This document shows, in pieces, positions 1 through 11,712 of a DNA stretch of 64,000 nucleotides (its first letter is position 1; every line of letters begins with the position of its first letter). Position numbers and translations under genes: made by a program. This stretch comes from an uncultured Halomonas sp. (GTDB lineage: Bacteria; Pseudomonadota; Gammaproteobacteria; Pseudomonadales; Halomonadaceae), in contig NZ_CANMVL010000001.1 in the NCBI RefSeq assembly GCF_947501415.1, positions 1-64,000 on the forward strand. Reading direction: 5' to 3'. A model generated the notes under the pieces. It did not search any database, had not been told where the DNA came from, and was given only the letters and a program-made list of their open reading frames with translations.

Positions 1-571
1 GCTGGTGCCACAGCAGGGCGAAGCGGATGCCGGCCAGCAGGCAGGCGCGCACCCGCTCCGGCATCATGCGACTCTGCAGCAGCGAGGGGTCGCCCTGGAC
101 AACGATACGGGTCTTGAAGGTGGAGAGTGTCTCCTGGTAGGCCTCGCCGAGGCTGGCGATGACGTTCTCGTGGGTGTCGCCGAAGTGCTCGGCCTGGCCC
201 TGGATACGGGTCAGCTTCTCGCCGAGGGCATCCATCATCGCCGTGTTCTGACGCAGCTTGTTCATCAGCAGCAGCAGTGTGAAGCCATAGCGCAGCACCA
301 CCGGGTTGGCCTGCTTGCGCCCGACCACCCCTTCGAGCGCCTCGAGGCCACGACGCAGGTTGTTGGGGTGGCCACCGTAGATCGCTTCAAAGCTGTCGGG
401 ATTGGTGTCCAGGGTGGCGCGGATCAGGGTGTCCCAGGCGCGGGGGTCGACCTGACCGGTGCGTGCCAGCTCGTCGACCTGGCTGGCCGCCTGGAAGACC
501 CCGGCCAGGGCCAGGGCCTGACGTGTCGTCGGGTCATTCGGGACACGGTGGATCGGGGTGGAGGCGCTCAT
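1..571 (-). CDS. hflD: HflD, high-frequency lysogenization family protein (C-terminus cut by window edge)
   Basis: The reading frame starts at an ATG at 571 that overlaps the mnmA stop (ATGA) and runs off the left edge after about 190 codons. The family is usually a little over 200 residues, so only the last stretch is missing. The visible protein has the helical HflD pattern, with [12 protein letters not shown] near the N-terminus and a conserved [18 protein letters not shown] segment in the middle. HflD is a peripheral inner-membrane protein; in E. coli it modulates lambda CII stability, and its native role is poorly defined. Placement directly after mnmA is the standard gammaproteobacterial order (mnmA-hflD-purB), and the 4-base overlap implies co-transcription. 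The family call rests on these motifs and the context. Confidence 0.9.
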   Translation of the reverse strand, partial: MSASTPIHRVPNDPTTRQALALAGVFQAASQVDELARTGQVDPRAWDTLIRATLDTNPDSFEAIYGGHPNNLRRGLEALEGVVGRKQANPVVLRYGFTLLLLMNKLRQNTAMMDALGEKLTRIQGQAEHFGDTHENVIASLGEAYQETLSTFKTRIVVQGDPSLLQSRMMPERVRACLLAGIRFALLWHQ

Positions 572-1698
572 GAGGCCACCTCCGCAGCGTTCCAGGCGTC
601 ACGAATGACACCACCACCGAGGCAGATCTCGCCATCGTAGAGGACCAGCGACTGCCCCGGCGTCACCGCGCGCTGTGGATCATCGAACGCTACCACCACG
701 CTGCCATCCTCCTGGCTCTGGAAGGTGCAGGGCACATCGGCCTGACGATAGCGGGTCTTGGCGGTAAGCCGGCCCTTGGTTGCCGGTGCCACGCCTGCTA
801 CCCACTCCATGGGCTCGGTGGCCAGGGTGTCGGTGTAGAGCAGCCGATGATGCTTGCCCTGAACGGCTATCAGCACGTTTCGCTCGAGGTCCTTGGCCGC
901 CACGTACCAGGGCGCGTCGGGGTGATTGGCCAGTCCGCCGATGCCAAGCCCCTGGCGCTGACCGAGGGTGTAGTACATCAGGCCCATATGCTCGCCGATC
1001 ACATCGCCCTCCGGGGTTTCGATTACCCCAGGCTGCGCCGGCAGGTACTGCTGGAGGAAGTCGCGAAAGCGGCGCTCGCCGATAAAGCAGATGCCGGTCG
1101 AGTCCTTCTTGCGTGCCGTGATCAGATCGTGGCGCTCGGCGATGGCGCGCACCTCGGGCTTCTCCAGCTCACCCACCGGGAACAGGGTGCGGGAGATGGC
1201 GGCCTCGGGCACGGCGTGCAGGAAGTAGCTCTGATCCTTGTTGGGATCGAGCCCCTTGAGCAGCCGCGGGCGGTCGTCGCCGTCAAGGTGACCGCGAACC
1301 TGCCCTTCACGCACATAGTGGCCGGTGGCGATCTTCTCGGCGCCGAGCATCTCGGCGTACTCCAGGAACACCTTGAACTTGATCTCGCGGTTGCAGAGGA
1401 TGTCCGGATTCGGTGTCCGCCCGGCCTGGTACTCGGCCAGGAAGTGCTCGAAGACGTTGTCCCAGTACTCGGCGGCGAAGTTGGCGGTGTGCAGGGGGAT
1501 GCCGAGTTTCTGGCACACGGCCTCGGCGTCCGCCAGGTCCTCCTTGGCGGTGCAGTATTCGGTACCGTCGTCCTCGTCCCAGTTCTTCATGAACAGGCCT
1601 TCGACCTGGTAGCCCTGCTCGAGCAGCAGCAGAGCCGAGACGGAGGAGTCGACGCCGCCGGACATGCCGACGATCACCTTGCCTGGGGTGGCGGTCAT
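568..1698 (-). CDS. mnmA: MnmA, tRNA-uridine 2-sulfurtransferase
   Basis: This 376-residue enzyme thiolates U34 of tRNA Lys, Glu and Gln (s2U), taking sulfur from the Tus relay and using ATP. The PP-loop GMSGGVDSS lies at residues 11-19. The two catalytic cysteines are visible as Cys102 (in [12 protein letters not shown]) and Cys204 (in [11 protein letters not shown]). The length matches the E. coli enzyme. The start at 1698 follows a GAGGG stretch. Downstream hflD overlaps by 4 bases. Upstream, nudJ and rluE lie on the same strand, which is the order found around mnmA in E. coli and Pseudomonas. Confidence 0.97.
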   Translation of the reverse strand: MTATPGKVIVGMSGGVDSSVSALLLLEQGYQVEGLFMKNWDEDDGTEYCTAKEDLADAEAVCQKLGIPLHTANFAAEYWDNVFEHFLAEYQAGRTPNPDILCNREIKFKVFLEYAEMLGAEKIATGHYVREGQVRGHLDGDDRPRLLKGLDPNKDQSYFLHAVPEAAISRTLFPVGELEKPEVRAIAERHDLITARKKDSTGICFIGERRFRDFLQQYLPAQPGVIETPEGDVIGEHMGLMYYTLGQRQGLGIGGLANHPDAPWYVAAKDLERNVLIAVQGKHHRLLYTDTLATEPMEWVAGVAPATKGRLTAKTRYRQADVPCTFQSQEDGSVVVAFDDPQRAVTPGQSLVLYDGEICLGGGVIRDAWNAAEVAS

Positions 1699-1792
1699 GG
1701 GCGCCCTCGAAATCGGTGAGACATAAATGGGGCGAGATTATACCTGAATCGAGCGGGAAGCTCGAAGAGAGGCACTCCGCGCGTAGCGTGGG

Positions 1793-2242
1793 TCAGCGCT
1801 CGTGAATCACATCCATCGGATAGAACTTGCCGGCCAGGGCGTCACGGATGCGGCGCAGTACCAGGGGGCTTCTGAGGCGTCCCTCGCGCTCCAGCGCCTC
1901 GATCTGCTTCAGGGTCAGCCAGTGTACGGCGAGGATGGCGGGGTCGGGTTCATGTCCCATGTATGCCAGTGCCATGCCCAGGAAGGCATGGCTGTGAAAG
2001 GTTAGGCCATCCGGGGTCTCGAGGATATACATGCCCAGGTAGTCGCTGATGCCGACCCGCCAGGCGGTCTCTTCCTCCACCTCGCGCAGGGCGGCATCGC
2101 GAATCCGTTCACCGTGTTCCAGGTGGCCGGCGGGCTGGTTGAACAGCGTCTGAGGCCCGCCGCGATCTTCCTCCACCATCAGGAAGGCGCCAGCGCGTTC
2201 CACCACGCAGGCCACGGTCACATAGGGGTGCCAGCGGCTCAT
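1793..2242 (-). CDS. nudJ: NudJ-like Nudix hydrolase
   Basis: A 149-residue Nudix phosphatase. The Nudix box begins with GHLEHGERIRDAALREVEEE at about residues 38-57 and keeps the REVEEE metal-binding glutamates. In E. coli NudJ (YmfB) hydrolyses HMP-PP, a thiamine precursor, and nucleoside tri- and diphosphates; the same activity here is inference from family and position. I chose the ATG at 2242 (MSRWHPYVTVA) because it overlaps the rluE stop as ATGA; a longer in-frame extension upstream lies inside rluE and is not credible. The order rluE-nudJ-mnmA-hflD matches E. coli. Confidence 0.88.
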   Translation of the reverse strand: MSRWHPYVTVACVVERAGAFLMVEEDRGGPQTLFNQPAGHLEHGERIRDAALREVEEETAWRVGISDYLGMYILETPDGLTFHSHAFLGMALAYMGHEPDPAILAVHWLTLKQIEALEREGRLRSPLVLRRIRDALAGKFYPMDVIHER

Positions 2243-2895
2243 CGTCTGCCTCCTCGCTTGTCGCCGGGACGCCGCCCGGTAGGTCCACCACGTGGGTCGC
2301 GGCTTCGCCCATGGCGGTGTCGTTTTGTCGTTGTGGCTGGGGCGTGCAGCGTCTCGCGGCGCCACTCTCCCGGCGCCAGGCCATCGAGTCGCCAGGGGCC
2401 GATGGCTACCCGCACCAGGCGCAGGGTCGGGTGGCCGACATGGGCCGTCATCCGGCGCACCTGCCGGTTACGCCCCTCGTGGATGGTCAGTTCCAGCCAG
2501 GTCGTGACGGGGTGGCGCCTGGGGTCCAGCGGTGGATCGCGTTCGGCGAGTCCGCTCTCTGCCAGGCGACGAACCTTGGCGGGCAGGGTCATGCCGTCGC
2601 CGAGCTCGACGCCCTGGCGTAGTGCCTGCAGGGCCTTGTCACCGGGGTCACCCTCTACCTGCACGCGGTAGACCTTGGCCTGCTTGTGGCGTGGATGGCT
2701 GATGCGGTGGATCAGCTCCCCATCGTCGCTGAGCAGCAGCAATCCCTCTGAATCGTGGTCGAGACGGCCGGCGGGATAGATTCCGGGCACGTTGATCACG
2801 TCGGCGAGGGTGGCGCGTCGCTCTCCCGATGGTGGAGCACGGTCGGTGAACTGGGAGAGCATGCGGTATGGTTTATGGAGCAGGTACAAGTTCAT
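2239..2895 (-). CDS. rluE: RluE-type 23S rRNA pseudouridine synthase (RsuA family)
   Basis: A 218-residue RsuA/RluB/E/F-family synthase. The catalytic motif GRLDHDSEGLLLLSDDGE near residue 50 contains the active-site aspartate (RLD). The family member next to nudJ in E. coli is RluE, which modifies U2457 of 23S rRNA; the exact target here is inferred from that synteny. The ATG at 2895 (MNLYLLHKPYRML) is preceded by GAGGGGCTGCC, a good ribosome site; a longer version starting nine codons upstream lacks one. There is no N-terminal S4 domain, as expected for RluE. It is coupled to nudJ by a 4-base overlap. Confidence 0.88.
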   Translation of the reverse strand: MNLYLLHKPYRMLSQFTDRAPPSGERRATLADVINVPGIYPAGRLDHDSEGLLLLSDDGELIHRISHPRHKQAKVYRVQVEGDPGDKALQALRQGVELGDGMTLPAKVRRLAESGLAERDPPLDPRRHPVTTWLELTIHEGRNRQVRRMTAHVGHPTLRLVRVAIGPWRLDGLAPGEWRRETLHAPATTTKRHRHGRSRDPRGGPTGRRPGDKRGGRR

Positions 2896-2966
2896 GGCAG
2901 CCCCTCTGCTTTTAAGTGCCAAGTGCCGAGTGCCTGATGCCGGAAGTGGCCGGTGTCATAACGCGA

Positions 2967-3000
2967 CGGCTCCCCTCCGCCGGAGGGCGGAAGGGAGCCG
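2967..3000 (-). terminator. 15-bp hairpin downstream of idh
   Basis: Two 15-base arms (2967-2981 and 2986-3000) around a 4-base loop form a GC-rich stem. Read on the minus strand the only imperfection is a U-G wobble; on the plus strand it is a C-A mismatch, so the structure suits the minus-strand transcript leaving idh. There is no U-tract, so it may be a 3'-end stabiliser or a Rho-assisted terminator. It lies 76 bases past the idh stop and about 70 bases before the rluE start. Confidence 0.5.
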
Positions 3001-3076
3001 AAGCGTCATCCGCCCCATCCCTGTCGGTTCGTACCGATAGATGGAATAGGGCGGCGAGTCACCGTGTGACGGTAGC

Positions 3077-5314
3077 TCAGCCCTTGGCGACCATCGCCAG
3101 GGCCTCGTTCAGCGTCTTGCTGGGACGCATGACGGAGCGCGCCAGGTCGGCATCGGGATGGTAGTAGCCCTTGATATCGACCGGCTGACCCTGCACGCCG
3201 TTGAGCTCCTCGAGGATGGTCTCCTCGTTGGCCTTGAGGGTCTCGGCCAGGCGCCCGAAGCGCTCCTTGAGGCCGGCGTCCTGGTCCTGGGCGGCCAGGG
3301 CCTCGGCCCAGTACAGCGCCAGGTAGAAGTGGCTGCCGCGGTTGTCCAGCTCGCCCACCTTGCGTGAAGGTGACTTGTTGCTCTCGAGGAACTCGCCGGT
3401 AGCCTTGTCCAGCGCATCGGCCAGCAGGGTCGCGCGCTCGTTGCCGAACTGCTTGGCGAGGTGCTCCAAGGAGGCACACAGGGCAAGGAACTCGCCGAGG
3501 CTGTCCCAGCGCAGGTGGTTCTCCTCGAGGAGCTGCTGCACATGCTTCGGTGCGGAGCCGCCGGCGCCGGTCTCGAACAGGCCGCCACCCTCCATCAGAG
3601 GAACGATGGAGAGCATCTTGGCACTGGTGCCGAGCTCGAGGATCGGGAACAGGTCGGTCAGGTAGTCACGCAGGATGTTGCCAGTCACCGAGATGGTGTC
3701 GAGGCCACGCACCACACGCTCCAGGGTGTAGCGCATGGCGCGGACCTGGGACATGATTTGGATGTCCAGGCCCTCGGTGTCGTGCTCCGCGAGGTAGGTC
3801 TTGACCTTCTTGATCAGCTCGTTCTCGTGGGGACGATAGGGGTCGAGCCAGAAGACCGCCGGCATGCCCGAGTCGCGGCAGCGGTTTACGGCGAGCTTGA
3901 CCCAGTCGCGGATCGGCGCATCCTTGACCTGGCACATGCGCCAGATATCACCCTCCTCGACATTCTGGGAGAGCAGCACTTCACCGGTCTTCAGGTCGGT
4001 GATGTTGGCGACACCCGCCGCCGGGACCTCGAAGGTCTTGTCGTGGGAGCCATACTCCTCCGCCTTCTGGGCCATCAGGCCGACGTTGGGCACGGTGCCC
4101 ATGGTGGCCGGGTCAAAGGCGCCATGCCACTTGCAGAAGTTGATCATCTCCTGATAGATCCGGGCGAAGGTGGACTCCGGCATGACCGCCTTGACGTCCT
4201 TGAGGCGGCCGTCGGCGCCGTACATCTTGCCGCCGGCACGGATCATGGCGGGCATCGAGGCATCAACGATCACGTCACTGGGTGAGTGGAAGTTGGTGAT
4301 GCCGCGTGCCGAATCGACCATCGCAAGCTCGGGGCGCTCGTCGTGACAGGCGTGAAGGTCGCGGATGATCTCGTCGCGCTGGGCCTCGGGCAGGGTCTCG
4401 ATCCTGTCGTAGAGGTTGGCCATGCCGTTGTTGACGTCGACGCCAAGCTCGTCAAACAGCTCGCCATGCTTCTCGAAGGCATCCTTGTAGAACATTCTCA
4501 CGCAGTGACCGAACACGATGGGGTGCGAGACCTTCATCATCGTCGCCTTGACGTGCAGTGAGAACATCACGCCGGTCTTGCGTGCGTCCTCGATCTCCCG
4601 CTCGTAGAACGCGAGCAGCGCCTTCTTGCTCATGAACATGCTGTCGATGACTTCACCCTCGAGCAGCGAGACGTGGGGCTTGAGCACGATGGTCTCGCCG
4701 CTCTCGGTGATCAGCTCCATCTTCACGTCACGCGCACGGTCCAGTGTCATCGACTTCTCGCCATCGTAGAAGTCGCCTCCATGCATGTGTGAGACGTGGC
4801 TGCGCGAGGCCTGGCTCCACTCACCCATATGATGGGGGTACTTGCGGGCATACTCCTTGACCGCCTTGGGGGCACGACGGTCCGAGTTGCCCTCGCGCAG
4901 CACCGGGTTGACGGCACTGCCCATGACCCTGGCATAGCGCGCCTGGATCTCTTTCTCTTCTTCTGTGCTGGGCTCGTCCGGGTAGTCCGGGAGGGAATAG
5001 CCCTGGCCCTGCAACTCTTTGATGGTGGCCCGAAGCTGCGGCATGGAGGCACTGATGTTGGGCAGCTTGATGATATTGGCTTCAGGGGTCTTGGCCAGGG
5101 CACCCAGTTCGGCCAGGTGATCCTCTACACGCTGATCCTCCGCCAGGTAGTCGGGGAACTGGGAGAGGACGCGGGCGGCCAGGGAGATGTCGCGGGTTTC
5201 CACTTCGATGCCGGCGGCGTCCGTGTAGGCGTCGATGATCGGCAGCAGCGAGTGGGTCGCCAGCGCAGGCGCCTCGTCGGTGAACGTGTAGATAATCTTG
5301 GGCGTTTGGGACAT
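3077..5314 (-). CDS. idh: Monomeric NADP-dependent isocitrate dehydrogenase
   Basis: A 745-residue protein with the diagnostic sequence of the monomeric IDH class (about 740 residues), unrelated in length to the 416-residue homodimeric type. Recognisable blocks include [19 protein letters not shown] at the N-terminus, a [20 protein letters not shown] stretch and [14 protein letters not shown]. It catalyses oxidative decarboxylation of isocitrate to 2-oxoglutarate with NADP+, in the cytosolic TCA cycle. The start at 5314 follows AGAGAGAT. It is transcribed away from icd across a 237-bp shared region, the same arrangement as the idh/icd pair in Pseudomonas. Two non-homologous isozymes side by side suggest differential regulation by carbon source or growth phase. 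Confidence 0.97.
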   Translation of the reverse strand: MSQTPKIIYTFTDEAPALATHSLLPIIDAYTDAAGIEVETRDISLAARVLSQFPDYLAEDQRVEDHLAELGALAKTPEANIIKLPNISASMPQLRATIKELQGQGYSLPDYPDEPSTEEEKEIQARYARVMGSAVNPVLREGNSDRRAPKAVKEYARKYPHHMGEWSQASRSHVSHMHGGDFYDGEKSMTLDRARDVKMELITESGETIVLKPHVSLLEGEVIDSMFMSKKALLAFYEREIEDARKTGVMFSLHVKATMMKVSHPIVFGHCVRMFYKDAFEKHGELFDELGVDVNNGMANLYDRIETLPEAQRDEIIRDLHACHDERPELAMVDSARGITNFHSPSDVIVDASMPAMIRAGGKMYGADGRLKDVKAVMPESTFARIYQEMINFCKWHGAFDPATMGTVPNVGLMAQKAEEYGSHDKTFEVPAAGVANITDLKTGEVLLSQNVEEGDIWRMCQVKDAPIRDWVKLAVNRCRDSGMPAVFWLDPYRPHENELIKKVKTYLAEHDTEGLDIQIMSQVRAMRYTLERVVRGLDTISVTGNILRDYLTDLFPILELGTSAKMLSIVPLMEGGGLFETGAGGSAPKHVQQLLEENHLRWDSLGEFLALCASLEHLAKQFGNERATLLADALDKATGEFLESNKSPSRKVGELDNRGSHFYLALYWAEALAAQDQDAGLKERFGRLAETLKANEETILEELNGVQGQPVDIKGYYHPDADLARSVMRPSKTLNEALAMVAKG

Positions 5315-5403
5315 GGGCGTAGATCTCTCTGGTCACTGCGTTGGCGGGAAATGGGGGCATGCATTACAGGGCGCCCTCCAGTGAGGCCGGTACTCTATCA
5401 TGA

Positions 5404-5413
5404 TTGTCGACAA
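5404..5413. promoter_or_regulatory. Perfect palindrome in the idh/icd divergent region
   Basis: TTGTCGACAA is a perfect 10-bp palindrome about 90 bases upstream of the idh start and 140 bases upstream of icd. Its position between two divergent genes makes it a possible operator for either. No known regulator consensus was matched, so this is only a candidate. Confidence 0.25.
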
Positions 5414-5506
5414 GTGTCCCGGCAGGCCTCCAGGCCTTGCTCGGTCAGGGGGCGGGAAGGGGCTGTGTTGACCGCACGGGTCCTGTACGCCACTCGGTAG
5501 GCTCGA

Positions 5507-5515
5507 TGCTATACT
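5507..5515 (+). promoter_or_regulatory. Extended -10 promoter of icd
   Basis: TGCTATACT is a good extended -10 element (TGN plus a 5/6 match to TATAAT). It would start transcription near 5522, giving a leader of about 30 bases ahead of icd with its GGGGAG ribosome site. No strong -35 is seen 17 bases upstream, as is common for extended -10 promoters. Confidence 0.5.
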
Positions 5516-5551
5516 GCGCTCTCCACTGAACCGACCAAGCGGGGAGTTCTC

Positions 5552-6808
5552 ATGGAGTTTCAGAAGATTGTCACGCCTGACGGTGGCCAGAAGATCACCG
5601 CCAATGCCGACAACAGCCTGAATGTACCGAACGAGCCGATCATCCCGTTTATCGAGGGTGATGGCATCGGTGCCGACGTCACTCCGGCAATGATGATCGC
5701 CATCGATGCCGCCGTGCAGAAGGCCTACAACGGTGAGCGCAAGATTCACTGGATGGAGGTCTATGCCGGCGAGAAGGCCACCCGCGTCTATGATGCCGAT
5801 ACCTGGCTGCCGGAAGAGACGCTGGAAGCCGTCAAGGAGTATATCGTCTCCATCAAGGGGCCGCTGACGACTCCAGTGGGGGGCGGTATCCGTTCGTTGA
5901 ACGTGGCACTGCGCCAGAAGCTCGACCTCTATGTCTGTCAGCGACCGGTTCGCTGGTTCGAAGGGGTGCCGAGCCCGGTGAAGCGGCCGGGCGATGTCGA
6001 TATGGTCATCTTCCGCGAGAACTCCGAGGACATCTACGCCGGCATCGAGTGGAAGGCCGGGTCGCCCGAGGCCGACAAGGTGATCAGGTTCCTGCGTGAT
6101 GAGATGGGAGTCACCAATATCCGTTTCCCGGAGGAGTGCGGCATCGGGGTCAAGCCGGTCTCTGTCGAAGGCACCAAGCGTCTGGTGCGTCAGGCCCTGC
6201 AGTACACCATCGATAATGATCGCGAGTCGCTGACGCTGGTGCACAAGGGCAATATCATGAAGTTCACAGAGGGCTCCTTCAAGGACTGGGGGTATGAGCT
6301 GGCCAGGGAGGAGTTCGGCGCCGAGCCGCTCGACGGTGGCCCCTGGATGACCATGAAGAACCCGAAGACCGGCAGGGATATCGTCATCAAGGACGTGATC
6401 GCCGATGCCATGCTGCAGCAGATCCTGCTGCGCCCTGCCGATTACGATGTGATTGCGACCCTTAACCTCAACGGCGATTACCTCTCCGACGCCCTGGCGG
6501 CGGAGGTGGGCGGTATCGGCATCGCGCCGGGCGCCAATATCTCCGACACCACCGCCATGTTCGAGGCGACCCACGGCACCGCACCGAAGTATGCCGGCCT
6601 GGACAAGGTCAATCCCGGTTCGCTGATCCTCTCCGCGGAGATGATGCTGCGGCATATGGGCTGGGTCGAGGCCGCCGACCTGGTGCTCAAGGGCATGGAG
6701 AATGCGATCGCCAGGGGTGAGGTGACCTATGACTTCCATCGTCTGATGGATGATGCCAAGCTTCTCAAGTGCTCCGAGTTCGGTCAGGCGGTCGCCGATA
6801 ACATGTAA
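5552..6808 (+). CDS. icd: Homodimeric NADP-dependent isocitrate dehydrogenase
   Basis: A 418-residue E. coli-type isocitrate dehydrogenase. The substrate-binding loop [13 protein letters not shown] contains the serine that IDH kinase/phosphatase (AceK) phosphorylates in E. coli. [10 protein letters not shown] is the N-terminal signature, and GTAPKYAG is the cofactor-region block. The start at 5552 follows GGGGAG. It performs the same TCA reaction as the divergently encoded monomeric enzyme. In enteric bacteria phosphorylation of this isozyme diverts isocitrate to the glyoxylate shunt; conservation of the serine makes the same control plausible, but no aceK is in this window. A hairpin terminator follows. 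Confidence 0.97.
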   Translation: MEFQKIVTPDGGQKITANADNSLNVPNEPIIPFIEGDGIGADVTPAMMIAIDAAVQKAYNGERKIHWMEVYAGEKATRVYDADTWLPEETLEAVKEYIVSIKGPLTTPVGGGIRSLNVALRQKLDLYVCQRPVRWFEGVPSPVKRPGDVDMVIFRENSEDIYAGIEWKAGSPEADKVIRFLRDEMGVTNIRFPEECGIGVKPVSVEGTKRLVRQALQYTIDNDRESLTLVHKGNIMKFTEGSFKDWGYELAREEFGAEPLDGGPWMTMKNPKTGRDIVIKDVIADAMLQQILLRPADYDVIATLNLNGDYLSDALAAEVGGIGIAPGANISDTTAMFEATHGTAPKYAGLDKVNPGSLILSAEMMLRHMGWVEAADLVLKGMENAIARGEVTYDFHRLMDDAKLLKCSEFGQAVADNM

Positions 6809-6826
6809 GGCGACCCTGCAAGGCTG

Positions 6827-6859
6827 GCCCCCGTCCGCCGCCTGGTGGGCGGGGGCTTT
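6827..6859 (+). terminator. Rho-independent-like terminator of icd
   Basis: A 13-bp GC-rich stem with two G-U wobbles (arms 6827-6839 and 6844-6856, loop GCCT) begins 18 bases after the icd stop and is followed by TTT and a mixed T/G stretch. It isolates icd from clpS. The T-run is short, so efficiency may be partial. Confidence 0.6.
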
Positions 6860-7008
6860 GCGTTGTGCCTGATGGTTCGAGGAGGTCGATGAACCCCGCC
6901 GGCGCGGCGACGTCCAATCGTCAGGACGTTCCGTCAGGTCCGGCACAGTCGAGACGAATGATGCCCCCTATGTTTGCGCAGATGTTGGCAGTAGGAGTGC
7001 ACGGCGGC

Positions 7009-7332
7009 ATGACACGGCCGCCGGGTACCGACGAGGGTGGCGATCTGGCGGTGCAGACCGCCGATCCGCAACTGGCGACGCCACCGATGTACAAGGTGGT
7101 GTTGCACAACGATGACTTCACCCCCATGGAGTTCGTGGTGGAGGTACTGCAGTCTTTCTTTCATCTGGATAGTGAGACCGCGGTGCAGGTGATGCTGACG
7201 GTCCATACTCAGGGCAAGGCCACCTGCGGCATCTTTACACGCGATATTGCCGAAACCAAAAGTCATCAAGTCAATCAATATGCTAGAGAGTGTCAGCATC
7301 CGCTGCTGTCGGATATAGAAGCGGCGGACTGA
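7009..7332 (+). CDS. clpS: ClpS, adaptor for ClpAP and N-degron recognition
   Basis: The ClpS core runs from [19 protein letters not shown] to [11 protein letters not shown]. The NDD motif and downstream hydrophobic residues shape the pocket for N-terminal Leu, Phe, Tyr and Trp. ClpS hands such substrates to ClpA. I chose the ATG at 7009 (107 residues, [11 protein letters not shown]): it gives the usual family length and has AGGAG 11 bases upstream. In-frame ATGs at 6889 (with GGAGG only 3 bases away) and 6958 are possible, but codon third positions upstream of 7009 look less coding-like. It sits directly upstream of clpA, as in most proteobacteria. Confidence 0.93.
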   Translation: MTRPPGTDEGGDLAVQTADPQLATPPMYKVVLHNDDFTPMEFVVEVLQSFFHLDSETAVQVMLTVHTQGKATCGIFTRDIAETKSHQVNQYARECQHPLLSDIEAAD

Positions 7333-7476
7333 CCACCCCGGACATGGTTGCGACGGGTGTGACATCGCCTGCCGTTGGTAAGCAAGCTTGCAACGGTGGC
7401 GATTGTGCCCGATGTTGATGATGCCGGACCGACAAAGATCCGACGCAATGCCCTGGGCGGCAAGAAGGGGACTGCC

Positions 7477-9750
<2,274 letters not shown>

Positions 9751-9788
9751 GCAGGGTGGACAGGCGGGCATCAGCCCGCCGTTCATCC

Positions 9789-9823
9789 ACAACGCAGCGC
9801 CCTGTCGAGAGACGGGGCGTTGT
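9789..9823. terminator. Convergent hairpin between clpA and infA
   Basis: ACAACG (9789-9794) pairs with CGTTGT (9818-9823), and an inner CCCTGTC pairs with GACGGGG with one wobble, separated on the left by a 5-base bulge. It lies between the convergent ends of clpA and infA, so it could stop transcripts from both sides. No clear T-run follows in either direction. Confidence 0.45.
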
Positions 9824-9865
9824 CATGTCGGCGGCAGGGGAGGTCGAGTCGCTCGACCGCCGGTA

Positions 9866-10084
9866 TCAGCGGGAGCGGTAGACGATGCGACCCTTGGTCA
9901 GGTCATAGGGAGTCAGCTCGACCTTGACCTTGTCGCCGGTGAGGATGCGGATATAGTTCTTGCGCATCTTGCCGGAGATATGAGCGGTTACCACATGCCC
10001 GTTCTCGAGTTCGACGCGGAAGGTGGTGTTGGGAAGGGTATCGACGATCACGCCTTCCATCTCGATATGGTCTTCACGTGCCAT
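9866..10084 (-). CDS. infA: Translation initiation factor IF-1
   Basis: A 72-residue S1/OB-fold protein starting [19 protein letters not shown] and ending [11 protein letters not shown], the standard IF-1 length and sequence. IF-1 binds the ribosomal A site and stimulates IF-2 and IF-3 during initiation. The ATG at 10084 was chosen over one ten codons upstream because it gives the universal N-terminus; GCGAGGAAT lies upstream. As in E. coli and Pseudomonas it sits between clpA and the aminoacyl-tRNA protein transferases. A strong hairpin lies in its leader. Confidence 0.97.
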   Translation of the reverse strand: MAREDHIEMEGVIVDTLPNTTFRVELENGHVVTAHISGKMRKNYIRILTGDKVKVELTPYDLTKGRIVYRSR

Positions 10085-10116
10085 ATAGGCGATTCCTCGC
10101 TGTTGGTGGATCATGT

Positions 10117-10142
10117 CCCATGGCCCCGAAGGGGGCCATGGG
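10117..10142 (-). other. UUCG-type hairpin in the infA leader
   Basis: A perfect 11-bp inverted repeat (10117-10127 with 10132-10142). On the minus-strand transcript it folds into a stem capped by a C-UUCG-G tetraloop, about 33 bases upstream of the infA start codon. No U-run follows in the direction of infA transcription, so it is not a typical terminator for bpt. It could mark a processing site or a 5' stabiliser. Confidence 0.5.
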
Positions 10143-10205
10143 AAAAGAATAGCGCGATATTGTGCCGCATGCCGGCCAGCAAGGCAAAGAATGGGTCGAT
10201 AACCC

Positions 10206-10943
10206 TCAGCTGGGGATCAGCCGCTGCCAGCGGCGCCCCTCCAGGCGCTCCAGCGGCTGGAAGGTTTGTTTGTAGGCCATCTTGCGGCACTCGCGGATCC
10301 AGTAACCCAGGTAGAGGTGGGGGAGTTCACGCCGTCGGGCCAGCTCGACAAGGCACAGGACCGCATAGGTCCCCAGGGATCGCCGCTCCAGCTCGGGGGC
10401 GGGATCGAAGAAGGTATAGATCGCCGAGAGGCCATGCTCGAGCTGGTCGAAGGCCGCTACCGCTATCAGCCGTCCCTCCAGGCGGAACTCAAGCAGTCTG
10501 GCATAGGGCTGGTCGAGGGTCAGGAAGGTGCGATACTGCTCGTGGCTCGGTGGAAACATGTCGCCATCGGCATGACGCGTGCGGATATAGTCGGCATAGA
10601 GGGCATAGTGCTCGGGATCGTAGATGGCCGGTCGCAGGTGAAGGCTCACGTCATCATTGCGCCGCATCAGCCGCCGCTGGGTTCGGTTGGGCGAGAACTC
10701 CTCCACCGGAATGCGTACCGAGATACAGGCGCTGCAGCCCTCGCAATGGGGGCGATAGAGGTGGCGCCCACTGCGCCGGAAACCGAGCAGTGCCAGGGCG
10801 TCGTATACGCCCTGGCCGGGGGACTCCTGTGGGTCCAGGAACAGGGTGGTTGCCTCGCGCCCCTCCAGATAGCTGCAGGCATGGGGCACGGTAAGGAAGA
10901 AACGCAGGTCCCGGGTCGGTTGTTGAGGGGTGTTGCTGCTCAC
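10206..10943 (-). CDS. bpt: Leucyl (Asp/Glu) aminoacyl-tRNA-protein transferase Bpt
   Basis: A 245-residue member of the ATE/Bpt family. The bacterial enzyme transfers Leu from Leu-tRNA to N-terminal Asp or Glu (Vibrio vulnificus Bpt), creating a ClpS-readable N-degron. The Cys-rich N-terminal motif [18 protein letters not shown] and a C-terminal [15 protein letters not shown] block are family hallmarks. The GTG at 10943 was chosen because AGGGAGAG lies just upstream and the family N-terminus ([17 protein letters not shown]) follows; a longer frame would run into aat. It lies 25 bases after aat, so they are probably co-transcribed. Confidence 0.93.
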   Translation of the reverse strand: MSSNTPQQPTRDLRFFLTVPHACSYLEGREATTLFLDPQESPGQGVYDALALLGFRRSGRHLYRPHCEGCSACISVRIPVEEFSPNRTQRRLMRRNDDVSLHLRPAIYDPEHYALYADYIRTRHADGDMFPPSHEQYRTFLTLDQPYARLLEFRLEGRLIAVAAFDQLEHGLSAIYTFFDPAPELERRSLGTYAVLCLVELARRRELPHLYLGYWIRECRKMAYKQTFQPLERLEGRRWQRLIPS

Positions 10944-10968
10944 GGCGGCTCTCCCTGGCGCTGGGCGG

Positions 10969-11712
10969 TCAGTCGGAATCGCTGGCAGGCCCGGCGAATG
11001 GGGCGAAGGACCAGCAGGCGGGCACCCAGTGATCGGGCGAGGTAACATCGCTGCCGGGGATGCCCAGCCACTCTTCAAGATAGCCGATGAATGTTGCCCG
11101 AGCGATCTCACGGGCACCCAGTCTGGCCAGGTGGGGGGTGTGCATCTGGCAGTCGATGAGTCGGCCGCCGCCCGCGGACATCGCGTTGGCCAACTTCACC
11201 AGGGCGACCTTGGAGGCGTCGGCCGTTCGCGAGAACATCGACTCGCCGAAGAAAACCGGTCCCAGAGCGACACCATAGAGTCCTCCGACCAGGCTGTCAC
11301 CGTGCCACACCTCCACCGAATGAGCCGCGCCGATGGCGTGCAGGCGGGCATAGGCGGCACGCATCTCGTCGTCGATCCAGGTGCCCGGCAGCCCATCTCG
11401 AGGGGCTGCACAGGCCTCGATCACATCGTCGAAGGCGCGGTTGGCGGTCACCGTGAAGCCGGCATTGCGTACACGCTTGGCCAGGCTGCGAGATATCCGG
11501 ATCTCGTCAGGAAACAGCACCATGCGCGGGTCCGGGCTCCACCAGAGGATAGGCTGATCGTCGCTATACCAGGGAAAGATACCGTGTCGATAGGCGCACA
11601 GCAGCCACTCAGGAGCGAGGCTACCCCCGGCTGCCAGCAGACCGTCGGGATCGTTCAGCGCTTCACTCACGGGAGGAAAGTGGACGGGCCAGGGGGGCAA
11701 CCAGGGCAGCAT
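10969..11712 (-). CDS. aat: Leucyl/phenylalanyl-tRNA-protein transferase Aat
   Basis: A 247-residue Aat enzyme, which adds Leu or Phe to N-terminal Lys or Arg and so generates primary N-degrons. Motifs include FPPVSEALNDPDGLLAAGG, HGIFPWYSDDQPILWWSPDP and GPVFFGESMFSRTADASKVAL. With bpt, clpS and clpA it completes an N-degron module within 5 kb; only ClpP is absent. The start at 11712 gives MLPWLPPWPVHFPP, as expected for the family. It is divergent from ftsK across 164 bases. Confidence 0.96.
   Translation of the reverse strand: MLPWLPPWPVHFPPVSEALNDPDGLLAAGGSLAPEWLLCAYRHGIFPWYSDDQPILWWSPDPRMVLFPDEIRISRSLAKRVRNAGFTVTANRAFDDVIEACAAPRDGLPGTWIDDEMRAAYARLHAIGAAHSVEVWHGDSLVGGLYGVALGPVFFGESMFSRTADASKVALVKLANAMSAGGGRLIDCQMHTPHLARLGAREIARATFIGYLEEWLGIPGSDVTSPDHWVPACWSFAPFAGPASDSD

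Noticed and set aside
3461..4285. A 274-codon plus-strand frame inside idh
   Set aside because: It is antisense to the monomeric isocitrate dehydrogenase, and the product is low-information Leu/Gly/Val/His-rich sequence.
5333..6946. A 537-codon open frame on the minus strand across icd
   Set aside because: It is antisense to a clear isocitrate dehydrogenase. Its composition (His/Gly/Gln-rich) is what a GC-rich gene yields in an opposite frame.
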